Below are positions 1 to 8,753 of a stretch of DNA of 64,000 bases, piece after piece. This stretch comes from Hymenobacter daecheongensis DSM 21074. Lineage in GTDB: Bacteria; Bacteroidota; Bacteroidia; Cytophagales; Hymenobacteraceae. The translations under genes and the position numbers were made by a program. Positions within the stretch are counted from its first letter, which is position 1; each line of letters begins with the position of its first letter. The notes below the pieces were generated by a model. That model made no database searches, was not told the origin of the DNA, and saw only the letters and a program-made list of their open reading frames with translations. The DNA is taken from the NCBI RefSeq assembly GCF_900141805.1, contig NZ_FQYN01000009.1, positions 124,001 through 188,000 on the forward strand, in the 5' to 3' direction.

Positions 1-636
1 CTCTCCGACCGCAGCCTGGTGCTGATGGACGAAATCGGGCGGGGCACCAGCACCTACGACGGCATCAGCATCGCCTGGGCCATCGTGGAGCACCTGCACA
101 ACTTCCCCAAGGCCCGGGCCAAGACGCTCTTCGCCACCCACTACCACGAGCTGAACCAGCTGGCCGACGACTGCGAGCGGGTGCGCAACTACAACGTGGC
201 CGTGCGCGAGGCCGACGGCCGCATCCTGTTCATGCGCAAGCTGGTGAAGGGCGGCTCCGAGCACAGCTTCGGCATCCATGTAGCCCGCATGGCCGGGATG
301 CCCACCTCGGTGGTGCTGCGGGCCAACGAAATCATGCACCACCTGGAGCAGGAGCGCACCAACACCGAGGAAGCCGTCACCACCGAGTTTGACGACGTGC
401 TGGCCGGGCTGGATGAGACCCCGAAAACCAACGGCCGCGCCCCCAAGGCTCAGCCCGCCGCCGCTGTAGCCACCGCGCCCCGCCCTAGCCTGCAGCTCAG
501 CATGTTCGAGCCCGCCGACCCGGCCCTGGAGAAGATTCGTGACCTGCTCCAGCACCTCGACGTGAACACGCTCACGCCCATCGATGCCCTGCTCAAGCTC
601 AATGAGCTGAAGCTGGCACTGGGCGGGAAGGGGTAG
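1..636 (+). CDS. mutS: DNA mismatch repair protein MutS, C-terminal part (5' end outside window)
   Basis: The reading frame is open from base 1, so only the last 211 codons are present. MutS recognises base mismatches as a dimer and uses its ABC-type ATPase domain to signal repair. Visible here are the Walker B/D-loop signature DEIGRGTSTYDG at the start, the switch motif ATHYHEL about 40 residues later, and a helix-turn-helix dimerisation region. The following linker is rich in Ala, Pro and Thr. The tail (LLKLNELKLALGGKG) matches the usual end of bacterial MutS. The stop TAG is at 634-636. Cut by the window edge, not truncated biologically. Confidence 0.97.
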   Translation, partial: LSDRSLVLMDEIGRGTSTYDGISIAWAIVEHLHNFPKARAKTLFATHYHELNQLADDCERVRNYNVAVREADGRILFMRKLVKGGSEHSFGIHVARMAGMPTSVVLRANEIMHHLEQERTNTEEAVTTEFDDVLAGLDETPKTNGRAPKAQPAAAVATAPRPSLQLSMFEPADPALEKIRDLLQHLDVNTLTPIDALLKLNELKLALGGKG

Positions 637-761
637 AGGCGGTACGAAAACCGTCGCCGCTATTGGCGAAACAGCCAGGGTACGTCTGAAAATAATGTGT
701 CTGACAATGAGGTAGAAGCGGTTTTTGCCTGAAATTTCAAGTGCTTTTTTTGCGCTGCCTC

Positions 762-791
762 TTGACTTCAAGGAAAACGTGCTTACCTTTG
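762..791 (+). promoter_or_regulatory. Bacteroidota-type promoter of the tRNA-Gly gene
   Basis: TTG at 762-764 and TACCTTTG at 784-791 are separated by 19 nt, matching the Bacteroidota -33/-7 consensus (TTG, 19-21 nt, TAnnTTTG). Expected transcription start is about 797, some 35 nt before the mature tRNA. Confidence 0.7.
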
Positions 792-831
792 TCGCACCAT
801 TAGCCACCAACACACCGGTGGCTTACCTCAA

Positions 832-904
832 GCGAGAGTAGCTCAGTTGGTAGAGCGCGACCTTGCCAAGGTCGAGGTCGCGAGTTCGAACCTCGTCTCC
901 CGCT
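832..904 (+). tRNA. tRNA-Gly (anticodon GCC)
   Basis: A full cloverleaf can be drawn: acceptor 832-838 with 897-903, D arm 841-856, anticodon stem 858-862 with 870-874, loop 863-869 carrying GCC at 865-867, T arm 880-896 with loop TTCGAAC, discriminator U at 904. No encoded CCA. One acceptor pair is A835-C900, a mismatch where tRNA-Gly of this type normally has G-C. It is otherwise a normal tRNA and is followed by a strong terminator. Confidence 0.96.
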
Positions 905-910
905 CAGAAA

Positions 911-944
911 AAAAGGATGTTGCTTCGGCAACATCCTTTTTTTG
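911..944 (+). terminator. Intrinsic terminator after tRNA-Gly
   Basis: A 9-bp stem (915-923 with 928-936) closed by a UUCG tetraloop is followed by seven T. A-run before and T-run after make it usable in both directions. Confidence 0.9.
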
Positions 945-1038
945 TTTTTGGTGAGCTTGAAAATTTCATGTTTGAAAATGCAGCCGAGTCTTCCTTTTTT
1001 TGACTAGGAAAGCTATATTTGGGAATACAGCTCGAAAC

Positions 1039-1518
1039 ATGCCGCCCAAAAAGACTGATGCCGAGTTTAGTGAAGCGGTAGCGCAAAGCCTATCGATGGC
1101 GCAGGTTATTATGCGGTTGGGCTTGATACCAGCCGGTGGCAACTATAAAACGGTGCAGACTCGCATTGCCCGCTTAGGGCTGAGCACGGCGCACTTCACG
1201 GGCCAGGCATGGAATACAGGTGCCCGCTTTCAGCATTTTGGCCGGCGAGCGGGCTGGGAAGAGATTCTAGTCGAAAACTCTCCTTACACCTCCAGCAACC
1301 GGTTGAAACGACGGCTGTTGCAGTCAGCACGCAAGGAAGCAAAGTGCGAAGTATGCGGCCTATTGGAGTGGTTGGGCCAGCCGATTCCGCTGGAGTTACA
1401 CCACTTGAATGGCGTCAATAATGACCATCGGATTGAGAATTTACAGTTATTATGCCCAAATTGCCACGCTCAAACCCCAACGTATAGAGGCAAGAATCAA
1501 CGCGCCAGAGTGGTGTAA
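1039..1518 (+). CDS. HNH endonuclease family protein (stop codon inside tRNA-Leu)
   Basis: A 159-residue protein with a C-terminal HNH nuclease module: zinc knuckle CEVC (about residues 103-106) and CPNC (139-142) bracketing the LELHHLNG core, followed by NxxxN-type spacing. The N-terminal half (SLSMAQVIMRLGL, GGNYKT, HFTGQAWN) resembles the helical DNA-binding region of stand-alone HNH proteins common in phages and mobile DNA. I chose ATG 1039 (MPPKK) because related proteins begin just before the AEFSEAV segment; a TTG at 1000 would add 13 residues. The last four sense codons and the TAA lie within tRNA-Leu. Codon third positions are clearly more AT-rich than in mutS or the following gene, suggesting acquisition by transfer. 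Target and role (homing, phage remnant or defence) are unknown. Confidence 0.82.
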   Translation: MPPKKTDAEFSEAVAQSLSMAQVIMRLGLIPAGGNYKTVQTRIARLGLSTAHFTGQAWNTGARFQHFGRRAGWEEILVENSPYTSSNRLKRRLLQSARKEAKCEVCGLLEWLGQPIPLELHHLNGVNNDHRIENLQLLCPNCHAQTPTYRGKNQRARVV

Positions 1519-1587
1519 CCGGTAGCCACGCGGCACTTAAAATGCCGTTTCCGTAAGGAAGTACGGGTTCGATTCCCGTCTCTGGTA
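1504..1587 (+). tRNA. tRNA-Leu (anticodon UAA)
   Basis: Class II tRNA with a long variable arm. Acceptor 1504-1510 pairs with 1580-1586 (G-U at the first pair), the anticodon stem CGGCA/TGCCG encloses a loop with TAA, the T arm contains GGTTCGATTC, and the discriminator is A. Its first 15 nt are shared with the end of the HNH gene. No separate promoter is visible, so it is probably processed from a transcript that crosses the HNH gene. Confidence 0.96.
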
Positions 1588-1593
1588 CTTCAG

Positions 1594-1629
1594 AAAAACC
1601 CTTTTCGCCACCCGCGGGAAGGGTTTTTT
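1594..1629 (+). terminator. Intrinsic terminator after tRNA-Leu
   Basis: Arms at 1594-1603 and 1619-1628 are complementary (A5CCCTT with AAGGGT5) with a 15-nt loop, ending in T6. Confidence 0.75.
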
Positions 1630-1681
1630 ACTGCCAGCTTCTTTCGTTAGCCTCGTATTTCTCAACGCGGCCGGTTTTGCC

Positions 1682-1689
1682 TATTTTTG
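1682..1689 (+). promoter_or_regulatory. -7 box (TATTTTTG) for the gene at 1721
   Basis: Matches TAnnTTTG and lies 31 nt before the ATG. No TTG at the expected -33 spacing. Confidence 0.5.
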
Positions 1690-1720
1690 AGAGCTACCAC
1701 CTCTATCCGCTGCTATTCTC

Positions 1721-3253
1721 ATGGATGATTTACGGACTACCCTGCTCTCCTTCTCCGCGGAGGACCGCAAAGAGCTGGGCCGTTTCATCCAGCGGCAGGG
1801 CAAGGCGCAGAAGGGCCGCCTCGATGTGCGCCTGTTCGACCTGCTGTTGCAGTCGCGCGAGTACACGACCGATGAGCTGCTGCCCCGCCTTTACCCCGAC
1901 GACGATGAGCCCAACGCCACGGCCTACTACGCCCTGCGCAAGCGCCTGCTGAGCCACATCACCGACTTTCTGCTGCTGCGCCAGCGCCACCACGACCCCA
2001 CGGCGGCCTCCTCGGTGCGCGGGCAGCTCACGCTGGCCGAGTATCTGTTTGAGGCCGGCGTGCACCGGCTGGCCTGGGGCGCGCTGCGCAAAGCCGAAAA
2101 GGTAGCCCAGGCGCACGAGCAGTACGAGCTGCTCAACACCGTGTACAATCTTCAGATTGCTCAAGCTGATAGTGAGCATGCCGAAGACCTGGCCGACATT
2201 ATCCGTCGCCGCAACCTGAACAAGAAGTGCGCCGAGGAAGAGGAGCGAGCCGGTATGGCTCATGCCCTGATCCGGCGGCGCTTGCGCGAGGCGCGGTTGC
2301 ACGGCCGGGCCGGCGAGGCGTTCAATACCATCATCCAGGATGTGCTGCGCGAGTACGATTTGCAGGAGGCCTTTGCCCGGCGGCCTTCGCTGCTCTACCG
2401 GCTGCTGGCCATCACGCGCAGCGCCATGCTGGCCCGCGGCGATTTTATGTCCTTCACGCCCTTCGCCATTCGGTGCTACCACCTTATGGCAAAGCGCCAC
2501 GGCTTCACGCCGGCCCACCGCTACTACCAGTTGGGGCTGCTCTACATGATTGCGCACGGCCTCTACCGCAGCCGCCGCTTCGACGAATCCATTGGCTACC
2601 TGGAGCAGTTGAAAACAGTGCTGTACGCGGAGCCGCGCAGCTACTTCGCCGATTTTTACCCGAAGTACACCTTCCTGCTGGCGGCCAACTACGCTTTCCT
2701 CCGGCGCAACAAAGACAGCATTCAGTTACTCGAAGACTTGCTGAAGGGCCGCGAAACCGCCTTGGCTCCCCGCGACGAGCTGACGGCCCGCCTCGGTCTG
2801 GGCTTCCACTATTTTGCCGAAGGCCAATACCAGAAAACCAACCGCGTGCTGATGAAGATCGGGCGCTCCGACCGTTGGTGCGAGCAGCAGATGGGGCTGG
2901 AATGGGTGGTGATGAAGAACATGGGCGAGATGCTGGTGCAGCTGGAGATGGACAACCACGACGTGGCCCTGAACCGCGTGCGGGCCATTGAGCGGGGCCT
3001 GCGGGAGCGGGTGGAGGAAGGTGCCAGCGCATACCACCACGTTTTCACCTACTTGCGGCTGGTGCGCGAAATCATCGAAAACCCCGAGGTGGTAAAAACC
3101 CCGGCGTTCCGGCAGCGGGTGGAGGAAATGCCGCACGCCCTGCCCGAGCAGCGCGAGGATCTGCAGGTGCTCAGCTTCTTTGGCTGGCTGCGGGCCCGCA
3201 TTGCCGGCCGACCCTACTACGAAGTGCTGCTGGCCATGAGCAATGAGCAATGA
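1721..3253 (+). CDS. Uncharacterised helical-repeat (TPR-like) protein
   Basis: 510 residues, no signal peptide or membrane segment, so probably cytoplasmic. It is almost entirely alpha-helical by composition, with recurring hydrophobic/Tyr patterns typical of degenerate tetratricopeptide repeats (for example RYYQLGLLYMIAHGLY, LTARLGLGFHYFAEGQY, HHVFTYLRLVREI). Such repeats mediate protein-protein contacts, but no catalytic motif is visible and I do not recognise a named family. It is a single-gene unit with its own -7 box, and its last codons run into an inverted repeat shared with the exosortase side. No function is assigned. Confidence 0.85.
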   Translation: MDDLRTTLLSFSAEDRKELGRFIQRQGKAQKGRLDVRLFDLLLQSREYTTDELLPRLYPDDDEPNATAYYALRKRLLSHITDFLLLRQRHHDPTAASSVRGQLTLAEYLFEAGVHRLAWGALRKAEKVAQAHEQYELLNTVYNLQIAQADSEHAEDLADIIRRRNLNKKCAEEEERAGMAHALIRRRLREARLHGRAGEAFNTIIQDVLREYDLQEAFARRPSLLYRLLAITRSAMLARGDFMSFTPFAIRCYHLMAKRHGFTPAHRYYQLGLLYMIAHGLYRSRRFDESIGYLEQLKTVLYAEPRSYFADFYPKYTFLLAANYAFLRRNKDSIQLLEDLLKGRETALAPRDELTARLGLGFHYFAEGQYQKTNRVLMKIGRSDRWCEQQMGLEWVVMKNMGEMLVQLEMDNHDVALNRVRAIERGLRERVEEGASAYHHVFTYLRLVREIIENPEVVKTPAFRQRVEEMPHALPEQREDLQVLSFFGWLRARIAGRPYYEVLLAMSNEQ

Positions 3254-3327
3254 AGAATGAGCCGCTAGCTAGGACAACCTCGCTCGGGCAGAAAGGCGTA
3301 GCCTCATTGCTCATTCTTCCTTGCTCC
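3237..3327. repeat. Degenerate-word inverted repeat (GAGCAATGA/GAAGAATGA words)
   Basis: Left arm words GAGCAATGA, GAGCAATGA, GAAGAATGA run from the last codons of the upstream gene; the right arm (3301-3326) contains their reverse complements in a different order. The two can pair over about 17 bp (3246-3263 with 3309-3326). It lies between two convergent genes and could act as a terminator, though without a clear T-run. Confidence 0.6.
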
Positions 3328-3811
3328 CCTGCCAGCGCAGCAGGGGAATAAGGATGATGACGGGCAGGGGCGAGACGATGAAGTCGATGAGGCGCCGGGC
3401 CAGCCGGTATGCCCAGGCGACATCGCCGGCCAGCTTGCCCAGCACCACCAGCCCGGCGCAGGCCACAAAAACGGCCGCGTAAAACCGGAGCGCCAGGTAC
3501 ATCCGTTGCCGGCTGGGCAGGGCCAACGTGAGCAGCAGCAGGCAGCTGCCGGTATACAGCAGCGAGTAAGCGCCTACCGACACCAGGCTGCGGCGCGTAA
3601 CCAAGTCGCTGACGCGCTGCTGGGAAGCGGGTGCCGCGCCTGCCCCGGCCAGTTCCAGCAGTGCGTGCCAAAGGTGGTCGGCCGAATCCAGCACCGCCTC
3701 GGAATAGATGCCCAGGACAAAAATAACGAACACCAGCAGGGCGGCCAATAGGCCTCGCACCAGCAGCGAGGCTCTTCGGCGCGGGTGTGGCAACAGGAGC
3801 GGATCAGGCAT
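3311..3811 (-). CDS. Exosortase-associated integral membrane protein
   Basis: 166 residues with four predicted membrane segments (about 15-36, 78-98, 103-125, 137-158) and little else. It overlaps the end of the exosortase gene by 8 nt, which indicates translational coupling, so the two products probably work together in the inner membrane. From memory, Hymenobacter genomes carry an exosortase X gene next to a small XrtX-associated membrane protein; the size and context fit, but I cannot confirm family membership by search. Confidence 0.72.
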   Translation of the reverse strand: MPDPLLLPHPRRRASLLVRGLLAALLVFVIFVLGIYSEAVLDSADHLWHALLELAGAGAAPASQQRVSDLVTRRSLVSVGAYSLLYTGSCLLLLTLALPSRQRMYLALRFYAAVFVACAGLVVLGKLAGDVAWAYRLARRLIDFIVSPLPVIILIPLLRWQGSKEE

Positions 3812-4358
3812 AAGCGGGGCGGGAAACAGCCGGCTGGTCAGCCAGGCGGCGGGCCCACAGCATCCAGAGCAGGAAAATGCAAGCGTACACGACGAAGGTG
3901 AACGTGTAGTGATGGTTGAATTCTACCGACTGATGGTAGTAGAGATGATTCAGCGCCAGCGCCCCGATGCGGATAACATTCAGCAGGTAGATGGCGAGAA
4001 TACCCAACGGGATATACCACAGCTTGCGCCGCACCGGACCCGGATAAGCCAGCACGAAGCCCGCAAATAGCGCATACAGCACCAGCCCATTGCAAGGGTG
4101 CCCCACGTGCACCATGGGCTGCCCGTTGAGCCGCAACAGGTACGGGTCCAGCCCATCTACCTGGGCTTGGAAGCCGAACAGGCGCAGGGCCAAGGCGCTG
4201 GCAGCCGTTATATTGGTGGAGAGAAACGCGTCGAGCCGGCCATCGATAGCCAGCCACTGCTCGTAGCCGACAAACCATAGAATATACAGCACCGTGGCCA
4301 GCAACAGGAAGCGGCGTAGCGGTGGGGCGGTAGGGGCGGAGATAGAAGTAGCAGCCAT
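3804..4358 (-). CDS. xrtX: Exosortase/archaeosortase family protein (probably XrtX type)
   Basis: 184 residues from ATG 4358 (MAATSIS); an upstream in-frame start would add 22 unlikely residues. Exosortases are membrane transpeptidases that cut and anchor proteins bearing a C-terminal sorting signal, usually linked to exopolysaccharide production. The three signature residues are in place: Cys89 in HPCNGL, Arg130 in NVIRIG, His149/His150 in FNHHYTFT, each at the edge of a hydrophobic segment. At least five membrane helices are evident. No PEP-CTERM-like substrate is seen in this window, so the target is elsewhere. Assignment to the X subtype is inferred from the partner gene. Confidence 0.82.
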   Translation of the reverse strand: MAATSISAPTAPPLRRFLLLATVLYILWFVGYEQWLAIDGRLDAFLSTNITAASALALRLFGFQAQVDGLDPYLLRLNGQPMVHVGHPCNGLVLYALFAGFVLAYPGPVRRKLWYIPLGILAIYLLNVIRIGALALNHLYYHQSVEFNHHYTFTFVVYACIFLLWMLWARRLADQPAVSRPAYA

Positions 4359-4438
4359 AAGCGGCAAGTTACCAGCCCGCTGCCAAGTCACCAAGCCCGG
4401 AACATAAACTGGGATGCCCGGCATCCCGGGCCTTTTTC

Positions 4439-4446
4439 TACCTTTG
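4439..4446 (+). promoter_or_regulatory. -7 box (TACCTTTG) for the MoxR gene
   Basis: Fits TAnnTTTG and sits 28 nt upstream of ATG 4475. It implies a short 5' leader of about 23 nt. Confidence 0.6.
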
Positions 4447-4474
4447 GGCGTATCACGTTGGCTTTTCCGCTGCT

Positions 4475-5476
<1,002 letters not shown>

Positions 5477-5477
5477 A

Positions 5478-5588
5478 CAGTGAGATGGTGAGATAGTGAG
5501 TTTGAAGTTCTGGCTGCGCCAAATACGCAAACCGCGCCGCTTGCGCCACCAGAACCTCAAACTCACCACCTCACTATCTCACTATTTC
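5478..5588. repeat. Degenerate-word inverted repeat (GTGAGATGG/GTGAGATAG words)
   Basis: The left arm stutters GTGAGATGG, GTGAGATAG, GTGAGTTTG, then AAGTTCTGG; the right arm is the reverse complement of the same words (CCAGAACCTCAAACTCACC... CTCACTATCT). Pairing extends over roughly 35 bp with mismatches, around a 35-nt loop. It lies between convergent genes, just before a separate conventional terminator. Confidence 0.7.
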
Positions 5589-5593
5589 ACCGC

Positions 5594-5634
5594 AAAAAAG
5601 GGAGGCTGACCATGCGGTCAGCCTCCCTTTTTTT
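5594..5634. terminator. Bidirectional intrinsic terminator between moxR and the T9SS gene
   Basis: An 11-bp perfect stem (5600-5610 with 5617-5627) flanked by A6 and T7. It serves the plus-strand MoxR gene and the minus-strand gene ending at 5655. Confidence 0.92.
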
Positions 5635-5654
5635 GTGCCCGAAGGGCGAAGCGG

Positions 5655-8381
5655 TTATTCAACCACTACGCGCTTCACAACCAGCGTTTCGCCGGTCTTG
5701 AGCTGCAGCGAGTAAACACCGGCTGCGAGCTTGCTTACGTCGAAGCTGGCGGTGCCGCCGGTGGCAGGCAGGTTCAGCTCACGCTGCTGCACTACCTGGC
5801 CCAGGGCGTTGATGAGCGTGGCCGAAGCGGCGTGCAGGCTGCCGGCTGGTACGTCCAGCTGGAAGGTGCGGTGCGCCGGGTTCGGATACAGGTTCACAGT
5901 AGCGGCCAGGGCCTCGTTGCGGTTAGCCGTTACAATGCTCACCTGCACGTTGTCGAAGCCCAGGTCGTCGTCGCCGAAGTCCGAAGTGGCCCGGAAGCGC
6001 AGAACCGTGGTAGCCGAGTTGCCGGGGATGGTTACCTGCTTAGCCGAGAAGGCAGTGTTGGTAGCCAGGCTCAACAGCGGCGTGGCGGCGAAGGTGTTGC
6101 CACCATCGGTGCTCAGCAACACTTCCAGCTTGTCCGCACCGGTTGGGTTAATGTAGTCGAAGTTCAACCGCTTGATGCCGACAGCGCTCAGGTTCAGGTA
6201 CAGGTCCAGCGTGCCCTGCGTACCAGTAGCAGAGAAGTACGTGTGGAAGCGGGCCGAGTAAGTACCGGCGCTGCTGGCGGGGGTGTAAGCACCACCGCTG
6301 GCGAGGCTCCAGGTAGCCGAAGCACCATCATCATTCCGACGGAAGGAGTTATTGCCCGTAGCGGGCGTGTTGCGCCAGCTGGCCGATGGAATGTCGCGCG
6401 TGCCCAGGTTGTTGATCCAAGGGCCTTCGAAGCTTTCCGAGAAAGGCAGCGTAGCGAATGGCGGCGGAGCCGGAGCCGTGGTGAAGGTAGTAGTAACGGC
6501 ACCTGAGGTCTGGCCACCGGCGCAGTTGGTCACCACGCTTACGGTGTAAGTCGTGTTGGGCGTGAGGCCGGTCAGGGCAACGGGCGAGGCCGTTGGAGCC
6601 GGCGTTACGGTGGTGGTAGTGGTACCAGCGGTGTAGGTCACGGTGTAGCTGGTAGCCGTGGCGCTGGGCGTGAAGCTCAGGCTGGCCGAAGTAGCCGTGA
6701 TGCTGCTTACGCTCAGGCCGGTAGCCACGGCGCAGGTTGGCGTAGCGCCCAGCGTTACGTCGATGGCAAGCCGTGCAGGCAGCGTAGAAGTGCTGAGGTC
6801 AGTGAACGTGGTGCCATTGGTAGTGAACAGGAAAGTTCCGCTCCGTAGAGGGCTTTCTGTCTGGTAGGCAAGGCCGATGTTTTCAGCACCAATGGTTTTC
6901 ACACCCACGAAGAACGTGTTGGTTACCGGAATGCTCGGCAGGGTTACGGCATCGGCTACCACTGCGCCAGCGGCAGCAGTCGGACGAGGACGGGAAGGCG
7001 ACGTGTAGAGTACAGTGCCGGGCAGACCAGTCGTAGCATTGGCGCTATATACTACCACCTGGTAGGTAGAACCAGCGGTGGCAACACCTGCGAAAGTAGG
7101 CGTAACTACGTTGAGGCCGGCCGAGCCGTTGGCTGTGTAACGTGCCACAAGGACGTTGCCAGCGGACTGTACACCAGCACCACCCGTGAAGGTAGTACCC
7201 ACGATATAGCTCATGTCGGCAGCCGAAATGGTCTGCGTGGTGGTCTTGGAATCGTTGGTAGCCAGGTCATCGGGAGCCGTAACCGCGGCGGTTACGGTGT
7301 TGGTGCCGCTAGTGCCCGTCACGGGATACGTGAACGTGAGCGTGGTGGAGGCACCGGAGGCCAGCGTTGGAATCGTTTGCGTGCTGGAGAAGGTCGTGGC
7401 ACCGCTCACCGTCAGGGTCACGGGCAGGGCCGTCTGGGCCGAGCTGCCAAGGTTGCTTACCACCACCTGGGCCGTTACGGGCGAGCCATAGGTGCTCGAC
7501 ACTTTGCCGAGGGTATACAGCGCCGTTACGGCCGCATCGTTGTTCAGGAGCACTGTTGGCGCGAAGCGGTAGGTCCGGCCCACGTCAGGCAGCGTAGCGT
7601 TGCGGAAGTTGTGGGTGCTGGTGCCGTAAGGGCCGTTGATGAATACCGTGGTGCTCCAGGCAGCGGCGCCGGTGGGCTTGTTGCCCAATACGGAGCTGGT
7701 AGCGTTAGCACCTTTGATACCAACGGTGGGGAAGCGGCTGGTGGCCGCGCCGGTGCTGGCCGTAGCCGGGCCGTACACAAACTCCACGTTGTTGGAGCCT
7801 TCGTACATCTTCAGCTGGAACGTGAAGTTGCTGTACTGGGTCGGCGCGGTGTCGGTGCCCGTACCGGCTTTGTCGCTCACGTTTTTCCACTGCACCGTAC
7901 ACACGCGGCTGCCGGCGGTGCCGGTAGTTGCCACGCTGTATTCGGCCGGGCTGGTGCCCGAAACCAGGTCAATGTTGAATGGAATCAGCAGGTTGCGGTC
8001 AGCCGCGTTGGTGCTGCCGATGGGGTCAACAGCCGTCTGCGTAGGCGAAAAGTCCTGGGTGAAGAACAGGTTGGCCACCGAAGGAGCCGCGGCACCCAGG
8101 CGAATCAGGCCGTTTGTGTTCAGCACGAACTGGGTGAAAGCCGTGCCATTGAAGTTGAACGTGAAGCCGATGGGCTGCGCGGCCGAGTTAGCATCGTCGG
8201 TGTTGGCGGTGGCAATGGCCGTGCCCGTGGCGCTGATGTCGGTGAAGGTGCCGGCGACGTTTACTGCGTTGGCCGGGCTGTAGTTCAGGGTTTGGGCCTG
8301 CGCCTGCGTCGCAAAGGGCAGCAGCGCCACCGGGAGCCAGCGAACTGCCTTTTTGAGGCGGGTTTGTAAAGTTGTGAGCAT
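5655..8381 (-). CDS. Secreted T9SS type A sorting domain protein with CARDB-like and fibronectin III domains
   Basis: 908 residues. A signal peptide (about 1-30, ending AQAQ) directs it to the Sec pathway; the last 80 residues carry the T9SS C-terminal sorting domain (NLYPNPAHRTFQLDVP, GVYSLQL, ending KRVVVE), so it should be exported across the outer membrane and anchored or released. Between them are a N-terminal beta-rich region, a CARDB-like repeat (about 285-390), a fibronectin type III domain (about 550-640) and a region that resembles a carbohydrate-binding jelly roll (about 650-815; inference). No enzymatic motif was found. It is Thr/Ser/Ala-rich, typical of Bacteroidota surface proteins. 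Single-gene unit. Confidence 0.9.
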   Translation of the reverse strand: MLTTLQTRLKKAVRWLPVALLPFATQAQAQTLNYSPANAVNVAGTFTDISATGTAIATANTDDANSAAQPIGFTFNFNGTAFTQFVLNTNGLIRLGAAAPSVANLFFTQDFSPTQTAVDPIGSTNAADRNLLIPFNIDLVSGTSPAEYSVATTGTAGSRVCTVQWKNVSDKAGTGTDTAPTQYSNFTFQLKMYEGSNNVEFVYGPATASTGAATSRFPTVGIKGANATSSVLGNKPTGAAAWSTTVFINGPYGTSTHNFRNATLPDVGRTYRFAPTVLLNNDAAVTALYTLGKVSSTYGSPVTAQVVVSNLGSSAQTALPVTLTVSGATTFSSTQTIPTLASGASTTLTFTYPVTGTSGTNTVTAAVTAPDDLATNDSKTTTQTISAADMSYIVGTTFTGGAGVQSAGNVLVARYTANGSAGLNVVTPTFAGVATAGSTYQVVVYSANATTGLPGTVLYTSPSRPRPTAAAGAVVADAVTLPSIPVTNTFFVGVKTIGAENIGLAYQTESPLRSGTFLFTTNGTTFTDLSTSTLPARLAIDVTLGATPTCAVATGLSVSSITATSASLSFTPSATATSYTVTYTAGTTTTTVTPAPTASPVALTGLTPNTTYTVSVVTNCAGGQTSGAVTTTFTTAPAPPPFATLPFSESFEGPWINNLGTRDIPSASWRNTPATGNNSFRRNDDGASATWSLASGGAYTPASSAGTYSARFHTYFSATGTQGTLDLYLNLSAVGIKRLNFDYINPTGADKLEVLLSTDGGNTFAATPLLSLATNTAFSAKQVTIPGNSATTVLRFRATSDFGDDDLGFDNVQVSIVTANRNEALAATVNLYPNPAHRTFQLDVPAGSLHAASATLINALGQVVQQRELNLPATGGTASFDVSKLAAGVYSLQLKTGETLVVKRVVVE

Positions 8382-8753
8382 AAAATGGGTGAAAAGGTGA
8401 AGAATGAAGTGAAGTGAGGAATGAAACCAACTTTGCCGTTAAGCGCGGGTAAGGTAAGCTCAAATCTGCAAACAAAATATGATATTATCGAATCATTACG
8501 TGTGGATTCTTCCCAGATCAGCCAAGAGGTAATCAAGTGAACCTGACATAACCCCGCCGCAGCATCCATTCGGCAGCCAAATACCCAAAACCCGGCCCGG
8601 TGCGGGGAAGATTCGCGGAAGCGTAGCTTTGCACCTTAGCCGGAACTCACCCCATCGCCTATTTCGCTCGAGGTGTCTGGCCGCCAGTCGCATCAAGGCC
8701 AGTGCCACCCACCTAACGCCCCTCGCCGGGCGGTGAACCCCGAAAGAAACACT
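8382..8753. other. Intergenic region between divergent genes
   Basis: 372 nt without a convincing gene. Next to the T9SS gene start is a one-armed run of GTGAAGAATGAAG-like words (8391-8428) resembling the stutter repeats elsewhere in the window. Mid-region is AT-rich (8461-8510). A -7 box for the plus-strand gene is at 8624-8631. Confidence 0.6.
8624..8631 (+). promoter_or_regulatory. -7 box (TAGCTTTG) upstream of the acyltransferase gene
   Basis: Fits TAnnTTTG. It would give a leader of about 115 nt before ATG 8754, longer than usual here. Confidence 0.4.

Noticed and set aside
1..18. MutS starting at the ATG at position 19 or 25
   Set aside because: The frame is open to base 1 and the MutS signature begins at once, so the gene starts outside the window.
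3237..3327. CRISPR array
   Set aside because: The repeated words are too short and variable, spacing is irregular and no cas genes occur in the window.
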